DNA of 64,000 nucleotides from Serratia rubidaea (GTDB lineage Bacteria; Pseudomonadota; Gammaproteobacteria; Enterobacterales; Enterobacteriaceae): NCBI GenBank assembly GCA_901472405.1, contig LR590463.1, positions 744,001 to 808,000 of the forward strand, read 5' to 3'. Shown piece by piece: positions 23,541 to 34,886 of this stretch (position 1 is its first letter; each line of letters starts with the position of its first letter). The notes under the pieces were generated by a model. It saw only the letters and a program-made list of their open reading frames with translations, ran no database searches and was not told where the DNA came from. The position numbers and the translations under genes were made by a program.

Positions 23541-25340
23541 ATGACCAGAAATCTGCAGCATTACCATCTGATTCAGCGCATCCAGCAACAGCGCAGCCAG
23601 CGCGCCGATTGCATCGCCTTTCGTCAATGGACGCCGGCGGGAGAAACCAGTCTGACCTGGCGGCAGGTCGGCGATCATATGGATCGCATCGCCAGCGCCC
23701 TGTTGGCGTTAGGCATTGAAGTACAAGAGCGCGTGGCGATTTTTGCCAATAACAGCATGGCCTGGTCATTAACCGACCTGGCTATTTTGCAGTTGCGTGC
23801 GGTCAGCGTACCGCTGTATGCCACGCATACCCCAGCGCAGGCGGCGTTTGTGCTGAATGATGCGGATATCCGCATTCTGTTTGTCGGCGATCAGGCGCAA
23901 ATGGATGCCGCCATTGCGCTGCGCGGCGTTTGTCCGCAGCTGGTGAAGATCATCGTGTTTAACGAGGCGGTGGATCTGCACGGGTGTGAGATTGCCTGCT
24001 ATTTGAACCAGCTGGAGCGCGATGCGGATGTCGGACGTTATCAGACACAGCTGGATGAGCGCATCAACGGCTGTGAACTGCAGGATCTGTTCACGCTGAT
24101 TTATACCTCGGGCACGACCGGCGAACCAAAAGGCGTGATGCTGGACTACCGCAATATGGCGGCTCAGCTGTGCCAGCATGATGAGCGTCTGACGGTGGGA
24201 GAAGAGGATGTTTCACTCAGCTTCCTGCCGCTGTCGCACGTGTTTGAGCGCGCCTGGAGCTTCTTTATCATGCATTCCGGCGCGCAGAATGTTTTTCTGC
24301 CGAATACCGACTGGGTGCGTGAGGCGATGACGGCGGTGCGACCGACCGTGATGTGCGCCGTACCGCGTTTTTATGAAAAGATCTTCAGCGCGGTGCATGA
24401 GAAAGTCGCTCGTGCTCCGTGGTGGCGTCGGCTCCTGTTCCGCTGGGCGATTGGCTGCGGCGAGCGCAGGTTCTTGCAGGAGCGCGCCGGCATGCCTTGC
24501 GGCCGGCTGTCCGCCCTGACGCACCGCTGGGCCGATAAGCTGGTGCTCAGCAAGCTGCGCGGCCTGCTGGGAGGGCGGGTGCGCTTTCTGCCGGCCGCCG
24601 GGGCCAAGCTGGACGATAACGTGATTCTGTTCTTCCAGGCGTTGGGCGTAAACATCAAATACGGCTACGGCATGACGGAAACCTGCGCCACCGTTTCTTG
24701 CTGGGAAGAGCACGACTTCCGTTTCGGGTCTATCGGCAAACCGCTGCCTGACGTGGAAGTGCGCATCGCGGAAGAGAACGAGATTCAGGTGCGCGGCCCG
24801 GTCGTCATGCGCGGCTACTTTAATAAACCGCTGGAAACCGCGCAGACGTTTACCGCCGATGGCTGGTTGAAGACCGGCGACGCCGGCGCGGTTGACGAGC
24901 AGGGCAACCTGTTTATCACCGAGCGGCTGAAGGATCTGATGAAGACCTCCGGCGGTAAATATATTGCGCCGCAGATGCTGGAAGGCGCGCTGGCGCAGGA
25001 TCGCTTTATCGAGCAGGTGGCGGTGATTGCCGATGCGCGCAAGTTCGTATCCGCGCTGATTGTGCCGTGTTTTGAATCGCTGGAAGAGTACGCCAAATCG
25101 CTCAACCTCAAATATCACGATCGCCTGGAACTGCTGCGCCATAGCCAGATTATCGAGATGTTTGAGGCGCGCCTGCGTGAGATGCAAAAAGAGCTGGCCC
25201 GTTTCGAGCAGGTAAAGAAATTTACCCTGTTGCCGGCGGCGTTCTCGATGGAGTTGGGAGAGCTGACGCCGACGCTGAAGCTGCGGCGTAAGGTGATCTC
25301 CCAGCGTTATCAGCATGAAATTGAGGCTATGTATCAGTAA
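23541..25340 (+). CDS. AMP-dependent long-chain fatty acid-CoA ligase (FadD15 type)
   Basis: The 599-residue protein is an adenylate-forming enzyme that activates a carboxylic acid with ATP and joins it to coenzyme A. The AMP-binding P-loop is YTSGTTGEPKG near residue 195. Later motifs are the adenine-binding YGMTET and GWLKTGDAG, with ITERLKDLMKTSGGKYIAP as the hinge region. Length and the long N-terminal domain fit the FadD15/long-chain acyl-CoA synthetase group rather than E. coli FadD (561 residues). Substrate is not certain. AAGG five bases upstream supports the ATG at 23541. It stands alone between leuO and ilvI, where E. coli has nothing. Confidence 0.88.
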   Translation: MTRNLQHYHLIQRIQQQRSQRADCIAFRQWTPAGETSLTWRQVGDHMDRIASALLALGIEVQERVAIFANNSMAWSLTDLAILQLRAVSVPLYATHTPAQAAFVLNDADIRILFVGDQAQMDAAIALRGVCPQLVKIIVFNEAVDLHGCEIACYLNQLERDADVGRYQTQLDERINGCELQDLFTLIYTSGTTGEPKGVMLDYRNMAAQLCQHDERLTVGEEDVSLSFLPLSHVFERAWSFFIMHSGAQNVFLPNTDWVREAMTAVRPTVMCAVPRFYEKIFSAVHEKVARAPWWRRLLFRWAIGCGERRFLQERAGMPCGRLSALTHRWADKLVLSKLRGLLGGRVRFLPAAGAKLDDNVILFFQALGVNIKYGYGMTETCATVSCWEEHDFRFGSIGKPLPDVEVRIAEENEIQVRGPVVMRGYFNKPLETAQTFTADGWLKTGDAGAVDEQGNLFITERLKDLMKTSGGKYIAPQMLEGALAQDRFIEQVAVIADARKFVSALIVPCFESLEEYAKSLNLKYHDRLELLRHSQIIEMFEARLREMQKELARFEQVKKFTLLPAAFSMELGELTPTLKLRRKVISQRYQHEIEAMYQ

Positions 25341-25743
25341 ATCTTCTGGCCGACGGTGGTTGCACCGCCGTCGTTGCTGAAAAAACCGGCATAAAGTCAG
25401 CCTGATTTAGTTCTGTAATTCCCGCCATTCATGAAACAATGCCTAGCCACATCCGCCGTAGACTAGTGCATTGTTTTAACCCTCCGCCAAATGCCAGATC
25501 GAGAGCCATTTTTGCCGTTTCTCGCCGCCGCATTGTCGTTTGCCTGCCTCATATACTGACGTTATGTTAAGGGATTCTGTACCCGCCATTTTCCGGCATG
25601 AGCGCCGGTTGGCCGCTTTATATTTATAACCCTATTCTGCGCGGCGATGGCTAAGCGAGAAACGTATTACGTCGGGTATCACCCGATGAGCAGGCGCCAC
25701 GTTCCGGCGCCAGACAAGTATAAGTAAGCCTGGAGGCAAACCC
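25341..25743. other. Intergenic region upstream of ilvI
   Basis: A hairpin at 25351-25373 (CGACGGTGGT with ACCGCCGTCG) directly after the synthetase gene may end its transcript, though the T-run is poor. Two further small hairpins occur near 25673-25711. In E. coli Lrp binds several sites before ilvI. I could not recognise a convincing Lrp motif by eye. TATATTTATAACC near 25619 may be part of a promoter. Confidence 0.45.
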
Positions 25744-27462
25744 ATGGAGATGTTGTCAGGAGCCGAAATGGTCGTGCGATCGCTGATCGACCAGGGCGTT
25801 AAACATGTATTCGGTTATCCGGGCGGGGCGGTGCTTGATATTTACGACGCCCTGCACACGGTGGGCGGAATCGACCACGTACTGGTGCGCCACGAGCAGG
25901 GGGCGGTGCATATGGCCGACGGCTACGCGCGCGCCACCGGCGAGGTCGGCGTGGTGCTGGTCACCTCCGGCCCGGGGGCGACCAATGCGATTACCGGTAT
26001 CGCCACCGCCTATATGGACTCCATTCCGATGGTGGTGCTTTCCGGCCAGGTGCCTAGCTCGCTGATTGGCTACGACGCCTTCCAGGAGTGCGATATGGTG
26101 GGGATTTCACGCCCGGTGGTGAAACACAGCTTCCTGGTCAAACGCACCGAAGATATTCCCGGCGTCTTGAAAAAGGCGTTTTATCTGGCCGCCAGCGGCC
26201 GTCCCGGCCCGGTGGTCATTGACCTGCCGAAAGATATTGTCGGCCCGGCGGTGCGTATGCCTTACGCCTATCCGCAGGAAGTCAGCCTGCGCTCTTACAA
26301 CCCGACGGTGCAGGGGCATCGCGGCCAGATCAAACGCGCCCTGCATACCCTGATGGCGGCGAAAAAGCCGGTGATGTATGTCGGCGGCGGCGCGATCAAT
26401 GCCGCGTGCCATACGGAGGTGGTGACGCTGGCGGAGCGCCTTAATCTGCCGGTCACCTGTACGCTGATGGGGCTGGGCGCCTTCCCGGGCACCCACCGCC
26501 AGAGCGTCGGCATGCTGGGGATGCACGGCACCTATGAGGCCAACAAGACCATGCACCACGCCGATGTGATTTTTGCCGTCGGCGTGCGCTTTGACGATCG
26601 CACCACCAACAACCTGGCGAAATACTCCCCGGATGCCACCGTGCTGCATATTGATATCGACCCGACCTCCATCTCTAAAACCGTGGATGCGGATATTCCG
26701 ATTGTCGGCGATGCGAAGCAGGTGCTGGCGCAGATGCTGGAGCTGCTGGCGCAGAGCGATAAGCAGCAGGACTTTGACGCGTTGCGCGACTGGTGGCAGT
26801 CGATCGAGCAGTGGAGAGCGCGCGACTGTCTGGGGTATGACAAGAACGGCGATACCATCAAACCGCAGGCGGTGATCGAAACGCTGCATCGCCTGACCAA
26901 AGGCGACGCCTATGTGACGTCTGACGTCGGCCAGCACCAGATGTTCGCCGCGCTGTATTATCCGTTCGACAAGCCGCGCCGCTGGATCAACTCCGGCGGT
27001 CTGGGCACGATGGGCTTCGGCCTGCCGGCGGCGCTGGGGGTGAAGCTGGCGCTGCCGGAGGAAACCGTGGTGTGCGTAACCGGCGACGGCAGTATCCAGA
27101 TGAATATTCAGGAGCTGTCCACCGCGCTGCAGTACAACCTGCCGGTCGTGGTGGTGAACCTGAACAACCGCTACCTCGGCATGGTGAAGCAGTGGCAGGA
27201 CATGATCTATTCCGGCCGCCATTCGCAGTCCTATATGGAGTCGCTGCCCGATTTCGTCGCGCTGGCTGAGGCCTACGGACATGTCGGCATCGCCATCCGC
27301 ACTCCGGATGAGCTGGAAAGCAAGCTGGCGCAGGCGCTGGCGGAGAAGGAACGACTGATGTTTGTCGATGTGACCGTCGATGAAACCGAACATGTGTACC
27401 CCATGCAGATCCGCGGTGGCGGCATGGACGAAATGTGGCTGAGCAAAACGGAGAGGACCTGA
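25744..27462 (+). CDS. ilvI: Acetohydroxyacid synthase III large subunit
   Basis: IlvI is the catalytic subunit of the second acetohydroxyacid synthase in this window. The 572 residues begin [20 protein letters not shown] and include the catalytic-glutamate region [20 protein letters not shown], the FAD/TPP segments [20 protein letters not shown] and [20 protein letters not shown], and the TPP motif [24 protein letters not shown] seven bases upstream fixes the ATG. The gene is intact, unlike ilvB, and overlaps nothing. ilvH follows after two bases. Confidence 0.97.
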   Translation: MEMLSGAEMVVRSLIDQGVKHVFGYPGGAVLDIYDALHTVGGIDHVLVRHEQGAVHMADGYARATGEVGVVLVTSGPGATNAITGIATAYMDSIPMVVLSGQVPSSLIGYDAFQECDMVGISRPVVKHSFLVKRTEDIPGVLKKAFYLAASGRPGPVVIDLPKDIVGPAVRMPYAYPQEVSLRSYNPTVQGHRGQIKRALHTLMAAKKPVMYVGGGAINAACHTEVVTLAERLNLPVTCTLMGLGAFPGTHRQSVGMLGMHGTYEANKTMHHADVIFAVGVRFDDRTTNNLAKYSPDATVLHIDIDPTSISKTVDADIPIVGDAKQVLAQMLELLAQSDKQQDFDALRDWWQSIEQWRARDCLGYDKNGDTIKPQAVIETLHRLTKGDAYVTSDVGQHQMFAALYYPFDKPRRWINSGGLGTMGFGLPAALGVKLALPEETVVCVTGDGSIQMNIQELSTALQYNLPVVVVNLNNRYLGMVKQWQDMIYSGRHSQSYMESLPDFVALAEAYGHVGIAIRTPDELESKLAQALAEKERLMFVDVTVDETEHVYPMQIRGGGMDEMWLSKTERT

Positions 27463-27464
27463 TC

Positions 27465-27956
27465 ATGCGCCGTATTTTATCTGTATTGCTGGAGAATGAA
27501 TCCGGCGCCCTGTCGCGCGTGGTCGGGCTGTTTTCCCAGCGCGGCTACAATATTGAAAGCCTGACGGTGGCGCCGACCGACGATCCGACGCTGTCGCGCA
27601 TGACCATCCAGACCGTGGGCGACGAGAAGGTGCTGGAGCAGATTGAGAAACAGCTGCATAAACTGGTGGATGTGTTGCGCGTCAGCGAACTGGCGCAGGG
27701 CGCGCACGTCGAGCGGGAAATCATGCTGGTTAAGCTGCAGGCCAGCGGCTATGGCCGTGAAGAGGTGAAGCGCTGCGCCGATATTTTCCGCGGGCAGATT
27801 GTCGACGTGACCGCGACGCTGTATACCGTGCAGCTGGCGGGCACCAGCGACAAACTGGACGCTTTCCTCGGGACGGTGCGCGAGGTGGCGGAAATCGTCG
27901 AGGTAGCGCGTTCCGGGGTGGTCGGCGTTTCGCGCGGCGATAAAATTATGCGTTGA
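27465..27956 (+). CDS. ilvH: Acetohydroxyacid synthase III small (regulatory) subunit
   Basis: IlvH is the valine-responsive ACT-domain partner of IlvI. The 163-residue protein begins [20 protein letters not shown] and contains [20 protein letters not shown], nearly identical to E. coli. The start ATG at 27465 is two bases after the ilvI stop, with GAGAGGA upstream. A GC-rich hairpin at 27967-27985 follows without a T-run. Confidence 0.97.
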   Translation: MRRILSVLLENESGALSRVVGLFSQRGYNIESLTVAPTDDPTLSRMTIQTVGDEKVLEQIEKQLHKLVDVLRVSELAQGAHVEREIMLVKLQASGYGREEVKRCADIFRGQIVDVTATLYTVQLAGTSDKLDAFLGTVREVAEIVEVARSGVVGVSRGDKIMR

Positions 27957-28160
27957 GAGGGCGGGAGCGGGGCATCGGCGCCCCGCTTCAGGTTATCCGG
28001 CGGTAAAAGTTGCCTGTTTACCGGCGTCCGGCGGCAAAATCGGTTGCCCGGTAGAGGTTTCTGCTGTTAGATCGTGAAGCCGGATTGAATCATCGCATGG
28101 CTGCGATATTTGCTGAGGGCAGCCTTCACTCTCTATTTTCAGCATCAGTAAGGGGTTAAC

Positions 28161-29165
28161 GTGAAACTGGATGAAATCGCGCGTCTCGCAGGCGTTTCGC
28201 GCACTACGGCCAGTTACGTCATCAACGGCAAGGCGAAGCAGTATCGCGTCAGCGATAAAACCGTCGAAAAAGTGATGGCCGTGGTCAGGGAGCATAATTA
28301 TCATCCGAACGCCGTGGCGGCAGGGCTGCGCGCCGGTCGGACACGTTCTATCGGTTTGGTGATCCCCGATCTGGAAAACACCAGTTACACGCGCATTGCC
28401 AACTATCTGGAGCGTCAGGCGCGCCAGCGTGGCTACCAGTTGCTGATCGCCTGTTCAGAGGATCAGCCGGACAACGAAATGCGTTGCATTGAGCACCTGC
28501 TGCAGCGTCAGGTCGATGCGATTATCGTCTCGACCGCGCTGCCGCCGGAGCACCCCTTCTACCAGCGCTGGGCAAACGGCTCGCTGCCGATCATCGCGCT
28601 GGACCGCGCGCTGGATCGCGAACATTTCATCAGCGTTGTCGGCGCCGATCAGGAAGACGCCTTTACCCTGGCGCAGGAGCTGCGCACCTTCCCGGCAGAG
28701 TCGGTGCTGTATCTGGGCGCGCTGCCGGAACTGTCGGTCAGCTTCCTGCGTGAGCAGGGCTTCCGTCAGGCCTGGCAGGACGATGAGCGTCAGGTGGATT
28801 ACCTGTATGCCAACAGTTATGAGCGCGAAGCCGCGGGCGCGCTGTTCGCCAACTGGCTGCAAACTCACCCGATGCCGCAGGCGCTGTTCACCACCTCGTT
28901 TTCGTTGCTGCAGGGCGTAATGGACGTCACCCTCAAGCAGCAGGGGCGTCTGCCGACCGATTTGGCGATCGCCACGTTTGGCGACCATGAGCTGCTGGAT
29001 TTCCTGGAGTGCCCGGTGCTGGCGGTGGCGCAGCGTCACCGCGACGTGGCGGAGCGGGTGCTGGAGCTGGTGCTGGCCAGCCTGGATGAGCCGCGTAAGC
29101 CGAAGCCGGGCCTGACGCGCATTCGCCGTAATCTGTTCCGTCGCGGCAGCCTGAGCAGAAAGTAA
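28161..29165 (+). CDS. cra: Catabolite repressor/activator Cra (FruR)
   Basis: Cra is a LacI-family regulator of carbon flow, released from DNA by fructose phosphates. The N-terminal helix-turn-helix is [20 protein letters not shown], followed by the hinge region and a sugar-binding core ([20 protein letters not shown]). The length of 334 residues is exactly that of E. coli. The start codon is GTG at 28161, as in E. coli, with AAGGGG upstream. It lies between ilvIH and mraZ, the conserved order. Confidence 0.96.
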   Translation: MKLDEIARLAGVSRTTASYVINGKAKQYRVSDKTVEKVMAVVREHNYHPNAVAAGLRAGRTRSIGLVIPDLENTSYTRIANYLERQARQRGYQLLIACSEDQPDNEMRCIEHLLQRQVDAIIVSTALPPEHPFYQRWANGSLPIIALDRALDREHFISVVGADQEDAFTLAQELRTFPAESVLYLGALPELSVSFLREQGFRQAWQDDERQVDYLYANSYEREAAGALFANWLQTHPMPQALFTTSFSLLQGVMDVTLKQQGRLPTDLAIATFGDHELLDFLECPVLAVAQRHRDVAERVLELVLASLDEPRKPKPGLTRIRRNLFRRGSLSRK

Positions 29166-29794
29166 CCGCCAAGGCAGGGGAGCGGCGCGCCGTTCCCTTG
29201 TCGTCAGGTCGAACGGCCCCTACGCTTAAATAAATTACATACAAAACAACAGGTTGTAAATTACGTGCATTTTTCTAATTGAAATGCCAAAAACGATAGG
29301 AATAAACATGTAAGGAAATGCGGCCGTGTTGTAAAGTTTTTTGAGAATAATCTTAGCAATATGATTTAAATCGCAATTAGCCCGCCTGGTATTCGTCAAA
29401 ACATTTATTTTATTTTCCCCTCTCGGCATTCGCCGTTTAATTGCAGTAAAATAATGCCCCCGCGATCGGATTGTTGACACCTGAGTTAATTAGCAGCAGG
29501 CGTTAGCGACCGCGCCAACGGGGAGGCGCCGTGCCGCAGGCCTGCGCCGCCGCGGGTTGGGGCAGAGGGCCGCGGGAAAAAATAATCAGTGAAAAATGAG
29601 ACTTCGATTACAGAAGAAAGTATTGAGCTAATTAATCGCCAATTTGTCAGATTGTTAACCGTCTACTTTCCTTTCAAAAAATTCTCCTCGTTTATCATGG
29701 TGTTAATTTTTTATTGCCGAATAAAAAGAGTTCCTTTCGCGAGTCAGCTCCCAAAACGGACAGAGAAATATTGCCAAAGCACCGCCGCTCTGGC
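29166..29794. other. AT-rich intergenic region between cra and mraZ
   Basis: About 630 bases without a supportable gene. Two open frames (29235-29480 minus, 81 codons; 29589-29798 plus, 69 codons) lack family resemblance and good ribosome binding sites. E. coli also has a long non-coding gap here. The right end runs into the mra promoter. Confidence 0.55.
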
Positions 29795-29824
29795 TTGACA
29801 AGGTTTTAATACCCTCCGTAAACT
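29795..29824 (+). promoter_or_regulatory. Pmra promoter of the dcw cluster
   Basis: TTGACA at 29795-29800 is a perfect -35 element. An 18-base spacer leads to TAAACT at 29819-29824. The start of transcription would fall at or near the MraZ repeats. In E. coli the equivalent promoter drives expression of the cluster as far as ftsW and beyond. Confidence 0.7.
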
Positions 29825-29831
29825 CCTTTAT

Positions 29832-29856
29832 GTGGGAATTTGTGGGGTAAAGTGGT
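29832..29856 (+). promoter_or_regulatory. MraZ operator (three GTGGG repeats)
   Basis: GTGGG, GTGGG and GTGGT occur at exact ten-base intervals (29832, 29842, 29852), each separated by five bases. This is the known MraZ binding pattern. The repeats lie between the promoter and mraZ, so MraZ should repress its own operon. Confidence 0.85.
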
Positions 29857-29885
29857 GAAAAAGGTCACGAAGGGGTAGCTCAGGA

Positions 29886-30344
29886 ATGTTTCGAGGGGCG
29901 ACGACGGTCAACCTCGACAGCAAGGGGCGGCTTGCCGTACCAACCCGTTACCGGGACTCGCTGAACGAGGAATCGCAAGGCCAAATGGTCTGTACCATTG
30001 ACCTCCATCAGCCCTGCCTGCTGCTTTACCCGCTGCCCGAATGGGAAGTGATTGAACAAAAATTATCCCGTCTGTCGAGCATGAATCCTGCGGAGCGCCG
30101 CGTACAGCGCTTGCTGTTGGGGCATGCCAGTGAGTGTCAGATGGATAACGCCGGGCGGTTGTTGATAGCCAGTACGCTGCGCCAACACGCCGGGCTAACG
30201 AAAGAAGTGATGCTGGTCGGTCAGTTCAACAAGTTTGAACTGTGGGATGAACAGACCTGGTATCAACAAGTCAAGGATGATATTGACGCTGAACAGTCGT
30301 CTCAGGAACCGTTGTCTGAGCGGCTACAGGACTTGTCACTATAA
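29886..30344 (+). CDS. mraZ: Transcriptional regulator MraZ
   Basis: MraZ is an AbrB-fold DNA-binding protein that represses the dcw operon. The 152-residue protein has two related half-domains, with [20 protein letters not shown] and [20 protein letters not shown] carrying the DxxGR signature in each. Length and ends match E. coli. It is the first gene of the cluster and ends two bases before rsmH. Confidence 0.97.
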   Translation: MFRGATTVNLDSKGRLAVPTRYRDSLNEESQGQMVCTIDLHQPCLLLYPLPEWEVIEQKLSRLSSMNPAERRVQRLLLGHASECQMDNAGRLLIASTLRQHAGLTKEVMLVGQFNKFELWDEQTWYQQVKDDIDAEQSSQEPLSERLQDLSL

Positions 30345-30346
30345 GC

Positions 30347-31289
30347 ATGTTGGAAAATTATAAACACACTACCGTACTGTTGGATGAGGCGGTTAACGGC
30401 CTCAACATCCGCAGTAACGGCATATATATCGACGGTACTTTTTGGTCGCGGTGGCCATTCTCGTCTGATTCTGTCCCAGCTCGGGCCGGAAGGACGCTTG
30501 TTGGCGATTGACCGCGACCCGCAGGCGATTGCAGCCGCCAAATCTATTGAAGATCCTCGTTTTAACATCGTACATGGCCCGTTCTCCGAGTTGTCGCATT
30601 ATGTGCGGGAGCGCGGACTGGAAGGGCAGATCGACGGCGTCCTGCTGGACCTGGGCGTATCTTCACCGCAGCTTGACGATCCGGAGCGCGGTTTCTCCTT
30701 TATGCGCGACGGGCCGCTGGATATGCGCATGGACCCCTCGCGCGGCCAGTCCGCCGCGGAATGGCTGCTGAAAGCCGAAGCGGAAGATATCGCCTGGGTG
30801 TTGAAAACCTTCGGTGAAGAGCGTTTCGCCAAGCGTATCGCCCGCGCCATCGTCGAGCGTAATAAAACCGAGCCGATGACGCGCACCAAAGAGCTGGCCG
30901 AGCTGATTGCCGCCGCCAGCCCGTTCAAAGAAAAGCACAAGCACCCGGCGACCCGCAGCTTCCAGGCCATCCGTATTTATATCAACAGCGAACTGGAAGA
31001 GATCGAGCGCGCGCTGGAAGGCGCACTGGACGTGCTGGCGCCGCAGGGGCGCTTGTCGATCATCAGCTTCCACTCGCTGGAAGACCGGATTGTAAAACGC
31101 TTTATGCGTCACCACAGCCGCGGCGCGCAGGTGCCGGCGGGGCTGCCGCTGACCGATGCGCAGCTGCGCGAACTGGGCGGCCGCAGCCTGAAGTCGCTGG
31201 GCAAGATGATGCCGCCGGCTGAAGAGGTGGCTGAAAATCCACGTGCGCGCAGTTCGGTGCTGCGCATTGCCGAGAGGGTGTCCGAGTGA
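30347..31289 (+). CDS. rsmH: 16S rRNA m4C1402 methyltransferase RsmH (frameshift as read)
   Basis: RsmH (MraW) adds the N4-methyl group to C1402 of 16S rRNA using S-adenosylmethionine. Translation from ATG at 30347 gives [20 protein letters not shown] and reaches the SAM-binding motif [16 protein letters not shown]. The frame breaks in this motif because the T-run at 30439-30443 has one T too many. After it the sequence continues through [19 protein letters not shown] and ends [13 protein letters not shown]. The restored length is 313 residues, as in E. coli. It overlaps the ftsL start. Confidence 0.95.
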
Positions 31290-31606
31290 TTGGGAATGAG
31301 CGCCATGGGCTGGTCGGGGTTATCGGCGGCGATTTGCTGCGTAACGCCAAGATCCCGCTGATTTTGCTGATAGCCGTGCTGGTTTCCGCCATTTTGGTGG
31401 TGACCACCGCGCACCGCACCCGCCTGCTGACCGCCGAACGCGAGCAGCTGGTGCTGGAGCGTGATGCGCTGGATATCGAGTGGCGCAACCTGATCCTGGA
31501 AGAAAATGCGCTGGGCGACCACAGCCGCGTGGAGCGCACGGCGATTGAGAAGCTGCAGATGCAGCACGTCGATCCATCGCAAGAAAATATCATCGTTAAA
31601 CAATGA
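31286..31606 (+). CDS. ftsL: Cell division protein FtsL
   Basis: FtsL is a bitopic divisome protein that complexes with FtsB and FtsQ and activates FtsWI. The 106-residue protein has a short cytoplasmic N-terminus, one membrane helix ([17 protein letters not shown] near residues 23-39) and a periplasmic coiled coil ([20 protein letters not shown]). The GTG start at 31286 overlaps the rsmH stop by four bases. It is shorter at the N-terminus than E. coli FtsL (121 residues), as in other Yersiniaceae-type proteins. Confidence 0.93.
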   Translation: MIGNERHGLVGVIGGDLLRNAKIPLILLIAVLVSAILVVTTAHRTRLLTAEREQLVLERDALDIEWRNLILEENALGDHSRVERTAIEKLQMQHVDPSQENIIVKQ

Positions 31607-31648
31607 GTGGTTTAACCGACGCAATGAAACGGAGCAAAAAGGGAACGC

Positions 31649-33412
31649 ATGAAAGCAGCACGCCCCGGTAAGTTGAAGCGCCAGGAAGATCAAGCCAGCT
31701 TTGTCAGCTGGCGTTTTGCGTTGCTGTGCGGCTGTATTTTGCTGGCGCTGGTCGGGCTGATGCTGCGGGTGGCGTATCTGCAGGTAATTAGCCCGGACCG
31801 GCTGGTGAAAGAAGGCGATATGCGTTCGCTGCGCGTACAGCAGGTGCCGGCGGCACGCGGCATGATTAGCGACCGCGCCGGGCGGCCGCTGGCGGTCAGC
31901 GTACCGGTGAACGCCATCTGGGCGGATCCGAAGGAGCTGAACGAGCGCGGCGGCATCACGCTGGACAACCGTTGGAAGGCGCTGTCGGACGCGCTGGGCA
32001 TTCCGCTCGATCAGCTGTCCAAGCGTATCAACGCCAACCCGCGCGGGCGCTTTGTCTATCTGGCGCGTCAGGTTAATCCGGCGATCGGCGAGTACATTCA
32101 CAAGCTGAAGCTGCCGGGGATTTATCTGCGGCAGGAGTCGCGCCGCTATTACCCGGCCGGCCAGGTCACCTCGCACATTATCGGCGTGACCAATATTGAC
32201 GGTCAGGGCATTGAAGGCATTGAGAAGAGTTTCGACCACTGGCTGACCGGGCAGCCGGGCAAGCGTACGGTGCGTAAAGACCGTTACGGCCGCGTGATTG
32301 AGGATATCTCTTCGGTCGACAGCCAGGCGGCGCACAACCTGGCGCTGAGCATTGATGAGCGCCTGCAGGCGCTGGTCTACCGCGAGCTGAATAACGCGGT
32401 GGCGTTCAACAAGGCGGAGTCCGGCACCGCGGTGCTGATTGACGTCAACACCGGTGAAGTGCTGGCGATGGCCAACAGCCCGTCTTATAACCCGAACAAT
32501 ATGGCCGGTACGCCGAAAGAGACCATGCGTAACCGTGCTATTACCGACATTTTTGAGCCTGGTTCCACCGTAAAACCGATGGTGGTGATGACGGCGCTGC
32601 AGCACGGCGTTGTGAAAGAAAACAGCGTGCTGAACACCGTGCCTTACCGCATTAACGGTCACGAGATTAAAGACGTGGCGCGTTATCCGGAACTGTCGGT
32701 GACCGGGATCTTGCAGAAGTCGAGTAACGTCGGCGTTTCCAAGCTGGCGTTAGCGATGCCGTCCTCAGCGTTAGTAGATACTTACTCACGTTTTGGACTG
32801 GGAAAAGCGACCAATTTGGGGTTGGTCGGAGAAAGCAGTGGCATATATCCAAAAAAACAACGGTGGTCTGACATAGAGAGGGCCACCTTCTCTTTCGGCT
32901 ACGGGCTAATGGTAACCCCGTTACAGTTGGCGCGAGTCTATGCAACGATCGGCAGCCTGGGCGTCTATCGCCCGCTGTCGATTACCAAGGTTGACCCGCC
33001 GGTTGCCGGCACCCGGGTATTCCCTGAACCGCTGGTGCGCACCGTGGTGCACATGATGGAAAGCGTGGCCCTGCCGGGCGGCGGCGGCGTGAAGGCCGCC
33101 ATCAAGGGCTACCGTATCGCCATTAAAACCGGTACCGCGAAGAAAGTCGGCCCGGACGGCAAATACGTCAACCGTTATATCGCTTATACCGCCGGCGTTG
33201 CGCCGGCGAGTCAGCCCCGTTTTGCCCTGGTGGTGGTCATCAACGACCCGCAGGGCGGGAAATACTATGGTGGCGCAATCTCCGCGCCGGTGTTTGGCGC
33301 CATCATGGGCGGCGTACTGCGCACCATGAACGTTGAGCCGGACGCGTTGCCCACCGGTGATAAAAGCGAATTAGTGATTAATAAAAAAGAGGGTTCAGGT
33401 GGCAGATCGTAA
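31649..33412 (+). CDS. ftsI: Peptidoglycan transpeptidase FtsI (PBP3)
   Basis: FtsI crosslinks septal peptidoglycan together with FtsW. It has a short cytoplasmic N-terminus, one membrane anchor ([20 protein letters not shown]), a pedestal domain, and the transpeptidase domain with the active-site serine in EPGSTVKP (near residue 305), the SSN motif in [11 protein letters not shown] and KTGTAKK. The 587-residue length is normal. AAGGG upstream supports the ATG at 31649. The end overlaps murE by 14 bases. Confidence 0.97.
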   Translation: MKAARPGKLKRQEDQASFVSWRFALLCGCILLALVGLMLRVAYLQVISPDRLVKEGDMRSLRVQQVPAARGMISDRAGRPLAVSVPVNAIWADPKELNERGGITLDNRWKALSDALGIPLDQLSKRINANPRGRFVYLARQVNPAIGEYIHKLKLPGIYLRQESRRYYPAGQVTSHIIGVTNIDGQGIEGIEKSFDHWLTGQPGKRTVRKDRYGRVIEDISSVDSQAAHNLALSIDERLQALVYRELNNAVAFNKAESGTAVLIDVNTGEVLAMANSPSYNPNNMAGTPKETMRNRAITDIFEPGSTVKPMVVMTALQHGVVKENSVLNTVPYRINGHEIKDVARYPELSVTGILQKSSNVGVSKLALAMPSSALVDTYSRFGLGKATNLGLVGESSGIYPKKQRWSDIERATFSFGYGLMVTPLQLARVYATIGSLGVYRPLSITKVDPPVAGTRVFPEPLVRTVVHMMESVALPGGGGVKAAIKGYRIAIKTGTAKKVGPDGKYVNRYIAYTAGVAPASQPRFALVVVINDPQGGKYYGGAISAPVFGAIMGGVLRTMNVEPDALPTGDKSELVINKKEGSGGRS

Positions 33413-34886
33413 TTTGCGCGACCTACTCGCTCCGTGGGTGCCTACGGCCCCCGAGCGCGCGCTGCGGGAAATGATATTAGACAGCCGGATTGCGGCTGCC
33501 GGGGATCTGTTTGTCGCCGTCAACGGCCACCAAACGGATGGTCGCCGCTATATTCCGCAAGCCATCGCCCAGGGCGTCGCCGCAGTGATCGCAGAAGCTG
33601 AAGGCGCCGCCGAAGACGGTGAAATTCGTACCATGCACGGCGTGCCGGTGATTTATCTCGGCCAGCTGAACCAGCGTCTGTCGGCGCTGGCCGGCCGTTT
33701 TTACCACCAGCCGGCCGAGCGCCTGCGTCTGATCGGCGTGACCGGCACCAACGGAAAAACCACCACCACCCAGCTGCTGGCGCAGTGGGGGCAGCTGCTG
33801 GGCGAAACCAGCGCGGTGATGGGCACCGTCGGCAATGGCCTGTTGGGCCAGGAGTGTCCGACGGAGAACACCACCGGTTCGGCGGTGGATGTACAGCATG
33901 TGTTAAATGACCTGGCGGAGCGCGGCGCGACGCTGGCGGCGATGGAAGTCTCTTCCCACGGCCTGGTGCAGAGCCGCGTGGCGGCGCTGCCGTTTGCCGC
34001 GGCGGTGTTCACCAACCTGAGCCGCGACCATCTGGATTACCACGGCGACATGGCCAGCTACGAAGCGGCGAAATGGTCGCTGTTTGCCGACCATCAGGTC
34101 GGTCAGGCCATTATCAATGCCGATGATGAAGTCGGTCAGCGTTGGCTGGCGCAGCTGCCGGATGCGGTGGCGGTCACCATGCAGGACAATCTGCAGCCGG
34201 GCTGCCACGGCCGCTGGCTGAAGGCCACCGCCGTGGACTATCACGACAACGGCGCTACCCTTCGTTTCAGCTCCAGCTGGGGCGACGGCGAGATTGAAAG
34301 CCGCCTGATGGGCGCGTTTAACGTCAGCAATCTGCTGCTGGCGCTGGCGACGCTGCTGTCGCTGGGCTATCCGCTGGCGGCGCTGGTGGCCAGCGCGAAG
34401 CAACTGCAGCCGGTCTGCGGCCGTATGGAAGTGTTTAACGCGCCGGGCAAGCCAACGGTTGTGGTCGACTACGCCCACACCCCGGACGCGCTGGAGAAAG
34501 CGCTGGAAGCCGCGCGCCTGCACTGCCGCGGGCAGCTGTGGTGCGTCTTCGGCTGCGGCGGCGACCGCGACAAAGGCAAGCGTCCGCTGATGGGCGCCAT
34601 TGCCGAGCAGTTTGCCGATCGGGTGGTGATCACCGACGACAACCCGCGTACCGAAGAGCCGCAGGCGATTATCGCCGATATCCTGAGCGGCTTGCTGGAC
34701 GCCGGCCGGGCGCAGGTGATTCACGGGCGTGCCGAAGCGGTCACCAGTTCGGTGATGCAGGCAAAAGAGCAGGACGTGGTGCTGGTGGCCGGTAAAGGCC
34801 ATGAAGATTATCAACTGGTGGGCAATCGCCGTCTGGATTATTCCGACCGCACCACCGTCGCGCGTTTGCTGGGGGTGATGGCATGA
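33399..34886 (+). CDS. murE: UDP-MurNAc-tripeptide synthetase
   Basis: MurE adds meso-diaminopimelate to UDP-MurNAc-L-Ala-D-Glu in the cytoplasm. The ATP loop [18 protein letters not shown] is clear, and the diaminopimelate-specific DNPRTEEP motif lies near residue 415. The 495-residue protein starts with GTG at 33399, inside the end of ftsI (14-base overlap), with AGAGGG upstream. Its stop overlaps the murF start. Confidence 0.97.
   Translation: MADRNLRDLLAPWVPTAPERALREMILDSRIAAAGDLFVAVNGHQTDGRRYIPQAIAQGVAAVIAEAEGAAEDGEIRTMHGVPVIYLGQLNQRLSALAGRFYHQPAERLRLIGVTGTNGKTTTTQLLAQWGQLLGETSAVMGTVGNGLLGQECPTENTTGSAVDVQHVLNDLAERGATLAAMEVSSHGLVQSRVAALPFAAAVFTNLSRDHLDYHGDMASYEAAKWSLFADHQVGQAIINADDEVGQRWLAQLPDAVAVTMQDNLQPGCHGRWLKATAVDYHDNGATLRFSSSWGDGEIESRLMGAFNVSNLLLALATLLSLGYPLAALVASAKQLQPVCGRMEVFNAPGKPTVVVDYAHTPDALEKALEAARLHCRGQLWCVFGCGGDRDKGKRPLMGAIAEQFADRVVITDDNPRTEEPQAIIADILSGLLDAGRAQVIHGRAEAVTSSVMQAKEQDVVLVAGKGHEDYQLVGNRRLDYSDRTTVARLLGVMA

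Noticed and set aside
29235-29480. An 81-codon frame after cra, minus strand
   Set aside because: It is composition-driven in an AT-rich gap that is also non-coding in E. coli.
29589-29798. A 69-codon frame before mraZ
   Set aside because: It runs into the mra promoter and has no family resemblance.
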